Origin: Pseudomonas alkylphenolica
Lineage (GTDB): Bacteria > Pseudomonadota > Gammaproteobacteria > Pseudomonadales > Pseudomonadaceae
Length of the DNA stretch: 64,000 nt
Direction of reading: 5' to 3'
NCBI RefSeq assembly: GCF_016009175.1
Contig: NZ_JADUCM010000001.1
Coordinates: 310,001 to 374,000 of the forward strand
Part shown: piece by piece, positions 61,115-64,000 of the stretch
Layout: the number at the start of each line of letters is the position of its first letter
Numbering within the stretch: position 1 is the first letter of the stretch
The notes under the pieces: generated by a model
Seen by the model: only the letters and a program-made list of their open reading frames with translations
Told to the model about the DNA's origin: nothing
The model's database searches: none
Program-made: the position numbers and the translations under genes

Positions 61115-62031
61115 GCCTTGGACTCCTTGATCGCCCGCACCACGGTGTCGAGGTTGCGCTTCATCTCCACCTCGTACTTCTCCTTGCTGTAGTCACCGTA
61201 GGAGATGTGGGTCAGCGGGTAGATCTTCACCCCGGACTCGCGCTGGATGGTCTCGACATAGGCCGAAGGGAAGTCCATCTCCGAGAAAATCACTTTGACG
61301 TCCAGCGCCTTGAGCTGGTCGATGGTCTTCTTCAGCTGGCTCGGGCTGGGTTCGATGCCGTGGGCCGGTTCGACCACGGCGGTGACCTCCAGGCCGAACT
61401 CGCGCACCAGGTAGTCATAGGCGGCATGGATGGTGGCGACACGAAACTCGGCGCCCGGCGCTTCGGTGACCTGGGCCAGGGCGTCGGCGCGCAGCTTGCG
61501 CAGGCGCTTGGCGTAGGCGCGGGCGTTCTGGCTGTAGTACTTGGCGTTGTCGGGGTCGAGCTTGCCCAGCTCGCGGGCGATGTTGTTGACCTGGGCGATG
61601 CTGGCGCTGATCGACAGGAAGGTGTGCGGGTGGACCACCTTGCCCGCGCCGCGCGCGGCAACGCCGGTGGCGGCCAGCAGCGGAACGTTGGTGTTGGACT
61701 CGATCACGGTGATCTGCGGTTTTTCGCTGGCGGCGATCATGCGGTCGGCAAAGTCATCGTGGCCGATGCCGTTGAGCACCACCACGTCGAGGCTGCCGAT
61801 GCGCCTGATGTCCTCGGCCCGTGGTTCGTAGGCGTGGGGGTTGAACCCGGCCGGAATCAGCGGCACCACCTCGGCCTTGTCACCGACAATGTTGGTCACG
61901 TAGCTGTAGTACGGGTGCAGGGTGATGCCGATGCGCAACGGTTTGCCATTGACCTCGGCGACGGCCACGGCAGGCAAGGCAACAGCAATGAGCACACTCA
62001 GGAGGCGACGGGCGAGGGCGGAGCGAAACAT
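61111..62031 (-). CDS. fpvC: Metal ABC transporter substrate-binding protein FpvC
   Basis: 306 aa, cluster A-I metal-binding protein with signal peptide (LLSVLIAVALPAVAVAEV). Metal ligands are visible: His in AGFNPHAYEPR, His in KVVHPHTFLS, His in ATIHAAYDYL, and an acidic residue near YGDYSKEKYE. In P. aeruginosa FpvC binds iron after its release from pyoverdine in the periplasm and delivers it to FpvDE. It begins 14 bases after fpvK. Confidence 0.9.
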   Translation of the reverse strand: MFRSALARRLLSVLIAVALPAVAVAEVNGKPLRIGITLHPYYSYVTNIVGDKAEVVPLIPAGFNPHAYEPRAEDIRRIGSLDVVVLNGIGHDDFADRMIAASEKPQITVIESNTNVPLLAATGVAARGAGKVVHPHTFLSISASIAQVNNIARELGKLDPDNAKYYSQNARAYAKRLRKLRADALAQVTEAPGAEFRVATIHAAYDYLVREFGLEVTAVVEPAHGIEPSPSQLKKTIDQLKALDVKVIFSEMDFPSAYVETIQRESGVKIYPLTHISYGDYSKEKYEVEMKRNLDTVVRAIKESKA

Positions 62032-62045
62032 GGGGTGTCCTTGTA

Positions 62046-62615
62046 TCAGTGACGATGCTGGCGGGTGACGCCGGCGTCATAGTGGGCGGCGATCTGCTGC
62101 CAGCCCGCGGCGATCAGTGCGGCGGGCGACAGGTCGGCAGGGACAGTGGCATCAGCCTTGCGCAGCAGCCAGATATCGGCGGCGCCGTCATGCTCGGCGG
62201 GGATCAGCATCAGAAAACTGCCGGCCCCGCTCACCGCCTGGCTCAGGCCCAGGTAGGCCTGCTGGCCCAGCCGTTGCCATTGATGTTCGCCACGGCTCGC
62301 ACTGCTGGCGTCCTGGGCGAAGGGCGGGAAGCCTTCTTCGGCCAGGGTGGCGACCTCGACCGGCTCAGGGGCTTCTTCGCGGCGTAGCTGGATTTCTTCG
62401 AACGCCACCCGCAGGTCGGCGTACACGCCTTGCTCGGCGGCATACAGGTCGCGGCGGGCATCGAGCTGATGGGCCTCGATACTGACCTCGTCGTGACGTT
62501 CACCACGCAGGGCGACAATCCCCGCCGCCACCGCCAGGATGCACAGGCTCACCAGCAGCACGTAGAGGGTTTCGTGCCCGGCGCCGGCCGGGCGTACCAC
62601 CTGGACCCGGCTCAT
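62046..62615 (-). CDS. fpvK: FpvK-like membrane protein (DUF6162 type)
   Basis: 189 aa with one N-terminal TM (LYVLLVSLCILAVAAGIVAL) and a periplasmic domain rich in acidic residues and ending in RQHRH. In P. aeruginosa FpvK is an inner-membrane protein in the FpvGHJK complex that reduces ferric pyoverdine. Assigned by gene order and length. Overlaps fpvJ by four bases. Confidence 0.82.
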   Translation of the reverse strand: MSRVQVVRPAGAGHETLYVLLVSLCILAVAAGIVALRGERHDEVSIEAHQLDARRDLYAAEQGVYADLRVAFEEIQLRREEAPEPVEVATLAEEGFPPFAQDASSASRGEHQWQRLGQQAYLGLSQAVSGAGSFLMLIPAEHDGAADIWLLRKADATVPADLSPAALIAAGWQQIAAHYDAGVTRQHRH

Positions 62616-62935
62616 GGCTCACCAATGTCGGCGTAGTCGATTTCGACCACATGCCCGGGGCCTGCGTCGAACAGCACATAGAACTCACCGTCCGGACGCT
62701 TGAACGTCAGTTTCGAGTTCTCGCCCAACTTGCCCGGCACGAGGATTTCCTCGTTGTAGCCGATCACGTCGAGGGTCACCCCCGGTGCGCCGCTACCGTC
62801 GGAAAAACCGCCGGTGCACTCGATCTGCCCGCCGTCGACCGGCTTGCATTCGCACATCGGGTTATGCGCCAGGGCCGGGCTGGCGGCGCCGAGCAAGAGC
62901 AGGGGCACCAGCAGCCTGCGGGGGGTGGGCTTCAT
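62612..62935 (-). CDS. fpvJ: FpvJ-like periplasmic protein
   Basis: 107 aa with signal sequence (LLVPLLLLGAASPALAHNP) and a metal-thiolate-like MCECKPVDGGQIECTG motif with three cysteines, followed by an Ig-like beta domain. In P. aeruginosa FpvJ forms a complex with FpvC and FpvF in the periplasm. ATG 62935 is six bases from aggagg; ATG 62938 is too near. Start overlaps the fpvH stop. Confidence 0.82.
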   Translation of the reverse strand: MKPTPRRLLVPLLLLGAASPALAHNPMCECKPVDGGQIECTGGFSDGSGAPGVTLDVIGYNEEILVPGKLGENSKLTFKRPDGEFYVLFDAGPGHVVEIDYADIGEP

Positions 62936-63471
62936 CATTTGCCTCCTTGTTTGTTCAGCCAGGCGAGGGTGGCCGGCGAGGCCTTGGCCAGGGGGATGGA
63001 CGCTTGGTGCATGCTTCCGTCCCAGCCTTCGAGGGTGATCCAGATCTCGGCATCGGCCTTGGTTTTGCCCGGGATCGGCAGGTTGGTGGCCATGCGGTAG
63101 GGCGGGCCGAAGAAGATCGTGCCGGCGGCGCGCAGGCTGCGCGGTTTGCCGATGCGCAGGTAAGCGGCCTTGACCTCGTTGATGCAGGTTTTGCACAGCG
63201 CCGCGTTGAAGGCCTTGAAGTGACCTGCCGGGCCATCGGCGCGCGGTGCCTCGTCGCGCAGCTCGGCCAGTTGCACCTGCCACGGGCCGACCTGGATAGT
63301 GCCCAGGTCGCGTTCGCCCAGGCCACTGTCGCCGCGAAACAGCGCGGCGTCGGCAAAGTACTTGGGCATGAAACCGAGCGGGATCAGCAACAGCAGGATG
63401 TTGAGATGAAAGCGCCATTGGTGCCACCAGCGGCTCAAGGGGCTGGCGGGCGCGACTGCTGCCTTGCTCAT
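62935..63471 (-). CDS. fpvH: FpvH-like inner-membrane protein
   Basis: 178 aa with an N-terminal TM (FHLNILLLLIPLGFM) and a periplasmic domain containing a CxxC pair (Cys93 and Cys96 in LCKTCINEV), which could bind metal or haem or serve in redox chemistry. In P. aeruginosa FpvH is required with FpvG for full reductase function. Four-base overlap with fpvG, one-base overlap with fpvJ. Confidence 0.82.
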   Translation of the reverse strand: MSKAAVAPASPLSRWWHQWRFHLNILLLLIPLGFMPKYFADAALFRGDSGLGERDLGTIQVGPWQVQLAELRDEAPRADGPAGHFKAFNAALCKTCINEVKAAYLRIGKPRSLRAAGTIFFGPPYRMATNLPIPGKTKADAEIWITLEGWDGSMHQASIPLAKASPATLAWLNKQGGK

Positions 63472-64000
63472 AGGCTGGCCTCCGTGGCGGTTTCAGGGGT
63501 GGTGCGGGCCTGCTTGCGTTCCCCGCGCTTGAGGGCGGCAGCGGTGGCCTGGGCGGTGCGCTTGGTCCAGATCAGCAGGCCGCTCAGCACCATCATTGAC
63601 AGCAGCAGGCCGAAGAACGCCCAGATCAGCTTGATTGCCAGGCCGCCGAAGTCGCCGGTGTGCAGTGGGCGCATCGACTCGGTGACAAACTCCAGGGTCG
63701 AACGGTCCTGAATCAGGAACTGCGATTCGATCTTGCTGTTGTAGGGGTTGACGTTGACCGTCTGGAACATCAGCGGGTACCAGCCGCGGCCGCCCAGGTA
63801 AACGTGGGAGTAGGCGTTGCCGGGCATCGACACAAAACTCACCTCAAGGCCCGGGATCTGCTCGCGGGCAATGCGCGTGACCTCATCGACGCTGATGCGC
63901 GGTGCTGGCTCCCCGGACGCCGTGCGTGGCACGTCTTCGCGGGCAATCACCGGTACCACCGGTTCCGTAGACACACTGATGTGGTTGTCGGCGAGGATCG
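63468..64000 (-). CDS. fpvG: FpvG-like PepSY inner-membrane reductase, 5' part outside window
   Basis: The frame is open to the right edge (the visible start GTG at 63974 is internal; residues ILADNHIS precede it). The visible C-terminal ~177 residues contain a PepSY-type periplasmic domain (ISVDEVTRIAREQIPGL), ESMRPLHTGDFGGLA, and a final TM (LIWAFFGLLLSMMVLSGLLIW) followed by a basic tail. This is the iron reductase that frees iron from pyoverdine in P. aeruginosa. First gene of the fpvGHJKCDEF operon; its promoter lies beyond the window. Confidence 0.88.
   Translation of the reverse strand, partial: ILADNHISVSTEPVVPVIAREDVPRTASGEPAPRISVDEVTRIAREQIPGLEVSFVSMPGNAYSHVYLGGRGWYPLMFQTVNVNPYNSKIESQFLIQDRSTLEFVTESMRPLHTGDFGGLAIKLIWAFFGLLLSMMVLSGLLIWTKRTAQATAAALKRGERKQARTTPETATEASL

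Noticed and set aside
1..64000. tRNA, rRNA, insertion sequences, phage or plasmid origin functions
   Set aside because: No cloverleaf, rRNA-like stretch, transposase, integrase or replication gene was recognised on either strand.

Overview
The window looks like the chromosome of a Pseudomonas of the P. putida group. Evidence: high G+C, three REP-type palindrome families typical of these bacteria, an fpvGHJKCDEF-type pyroverdine-iron (pyoverdine) uptake operon with mbtH and a type II thioesterase, and an arsR-arsC-arsH operon. No rRNA, tRNA, insertion sequence, phage gene or CRISPR array was seen.

Layout. 1-4304: tail of a branched-chain-amino-acid-type ABC transporter and two iron-dependent alcohol dehydrogenases. 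4449-7979: small conserved genes and an ars operon without a pump gene. 8439-12020: purine salvage (8-oxoguanine deaminase, NCS2 permease) and an isochorismatase-like hydrolase. 12229-16824: exported alpha/beta hydrolase, cupin-carboxymuconolactone decarboxylase fusion, LysR regulator and DUF1254 protein. 16971-43689: a large N-heteroaromatic catabolic region. 43749-55573: an ABC/FtsX/AttH export unit and housekeeping or orphan genes. 55711-64000: MbtH, thioesterase and the fpv operon on the minus strand, running off the right edge.

The catabolic region is the centre of interest. Its Rieske oxygenase (32236-33573) and flavin/[2Fe-2S] reductase (36039-37067) match, from memory of the family, OxoO and OxoR of 2-oxo-1,2-dihydroquinoline 8-monooxygenase, and the AraC/XylS regulator just upstream of the oxygenase matches OxoS. 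In the known 8-hydroxycoumarin pathway, 8-hydroxy-2-oxoquinoline is converted through 8-hydroxycoumarin to 2,3-dihydroxyphenylpropionate. The window carries the enzymes for that last compound, mhpBCDFE, but no mhpA, mhpR or mhpT, which fits a substrate arriving from the quinoline side. The molybdenum quinoline oxidoreductase (qorMSL) is not here.

Four transcription units (mhpB-E; the YCF48-like/MMPL/DUF1302/DUF1329 envelope operon; oxoO-hydrolase-amidase; oxoR plus seven genes) each start with the same promoter architecture. This is a TGCR-N6-GGATA half-site, a second GGA exactly 30 bases after the first base of that half-site, and a -10-like element about 56 bases after it. It is the layout of XylS-dependent promoters and defines a likely OxoS regulon. 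The oxoR operon also encodes an amidase, an SDR, a second extradiol dioxygenase and ring-cleavage hydrolase, and two family members with altered catalytic residues (an Asp/Glu racemase-fold protein and an M20-fold protein). It may represent an undescribed branch.
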